This document shows positions 5,207 to 5,516 of a stretch of 5,516 nucleotides of DNA, piece after piece. A program made the position numbers and the translations under genes. Under the pieces are notes generated by a model, which saw nothing but the letters and a program-made list of their open reading frames with translations, was not told the DNA's origin and did not search any database. Source of the stretch: Oscillospiraceae bacterium UBA6409 (GTDB lineage Bacteria; Bacillota; Clostridia; Oscillospirales; Oscillospiraceae); NCBI GenBank assembly GCA_002438575.1, contig DJPP01000027.1, positions 8,348 to 13,863 of the forward strand, in the 5' to 3' direction. Numbering within the stretch: position 1 is the first letter of the stretch; each line of letters starts with the position of its first letter.

Positions 5207-5228
5207 ATATTCTGACGAAAAATGTAAG
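5199..5228 (-). promoter_or_regulatory. Candidate leftward promoter reading into the element
   Basis: On the minus strand TATACT (5199-5204) follows CTTACA (5223-5228, four of six) at 18 bp. Its -10 overlaps the rightward -10 on the opposite strand. A transcript from here would cross the whole inverted-repeat element and reach the hairpin at 4863-4904 and then the CarD-family gene. Confidence 0.38.
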
Positions 5229-5268
5229 CACAAATTTTACCGTGACTGTCGATTTTCCCGGAAAGTTG

Positions 5269-5277
5269 TGGTACAAT
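5269..5277 (+). promoter_or_regulatory. Extended -10 promoter for the carbonic anhydrase-like gene
   Basis: TG at 5269-5270, one spacer base and TACAAT (5272-5277) form an extended -10. No good -35 is visible at 16-18 bp. The start would be about 5284, giving a leader of roughly 20 nt that still includes the ribosome binding site at 5294-5298. Confidence 0.55.
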
Positions 5278-5304
5278 GCAGAAAAACTTTTGCGAGGTGC
5301 GGCC

Positions 5305-5516
5305 ATGAAAAAACCTGTCATCCATCCCTCCGCCTTTGTGGCGGACAACGCCACCGTCCGGGGCAGCGTGACCCTGGGCGCCAACAGCAGCGTGTTCTTC
5401 GGCGCGGTGCTGCGGGGCGACCGGTCGCCGATCACCATCGGTGCGGGCACGAACATCCAGGACAATTGTGTGGTGCACGTGGACTACGAGCATTCGGTGA
5501 CGGTGGGTGAAAACGT
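5305..5516 (+). CDS. Gamma-class carbonic anhydrase-like hexapeptide-repeat protein (3' end outside window)
   Basis: Seventy complete residues are visible before the right edge. They show the left-handed beta-helix pattern of the gamma-carbonic anhydrase/YrdA/PaaY group: AFVADNATVRGSVTLG (10-25), then VFFGAVLRGD (30-39), ITIGAGTNIQDNCVVHVD (43-60). The residues corresponding to the Cam active-site Arg (R37), Asp (D39), Gln-Asp (Q52, D53) and first zinc histidine (H58) are all present. The other two zinc histidines would lie beyond the window. Members are trimers with the metal between subunits; some hydrate CO2, but many bacterial relatives have weak or unproven activity, so the function is a family-level call. 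The ATG at 5305 is supported by GAGGT (5294-5298) 6 nt upstream. A full protein of about 165-180 residues would be expected. Confidence 0.93.
   Translation, partial: MKKPVIHPSAFVADNATVRGSVTLGANSSVFFGAVLRGDRSPITIGAGTNIQDNCVVHVDYEHSVTVGEN

Overview
The window is high-GC bacterial DNA with dense gene packing, strong AGGAGG-type ribosome binding sites, an encoded tRNA CCA end, a CarD-family regulator and a clostridial-looking FtsH variant. This points to a Firmicute of the Clostridia, most plausibly a gut Oscillospiraceae-type organism. The assignment is inferred from gene style, because no species marker is present.

Layout from left to right. Positions 2-802 (+) hold the C-terminal protease part of an FtsH AAA+ metalloprotease, cut by the left edge and closed by a strong terminator. 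Positions 847-1692 (-) encode a pyridoxamine/pyridoxal kinase (PLP salvage). Just upstream of it, on the same strand, are a long terminator hairpin and a tRNA-Leu(UAG) gene (1757-1841). Two divergent promoters at 1854-1920 serve the tRNA leftward and, rightward, a PLP-dependent decarboxylase of the DAP/ornithine/arginine decarboxylase family (1953-3143). A hairpin terminator separates that gene from a convergent AraC-type regulator with a GyrI-like effector domain (3178-4152, -). Upstream of the regulator is a CarD-family RNA-polymerase-binding regulator (4259-4819, -) with its own terminator.

Between the CarD gene and the last gene lies about 485 bp with no credible protein gene. Most of it is a 278-bp element (4916-5193) bounded by 27-bp inverted repeats with 24 perfect pairs, flanked by TA and filled with further nested inverted repeats. 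It is either a MITE-like non-autonomous mobile element or a structured RNA. It is the most unusual part of the window. Promoter-like sequences lie in and beside its right end. The window ends inside a gamma-class carbonic anhydrase-like hexapeptide-repeat protein (5305-5516, +).

The genes are mostly single transcription units separated by terminators, not one pathway operon. The only thematic link is vitamin B6: the kinase makes PLP and the neighbouring decarboxylase uses it, but they are divergently transcribed and co-regulation is not shown.
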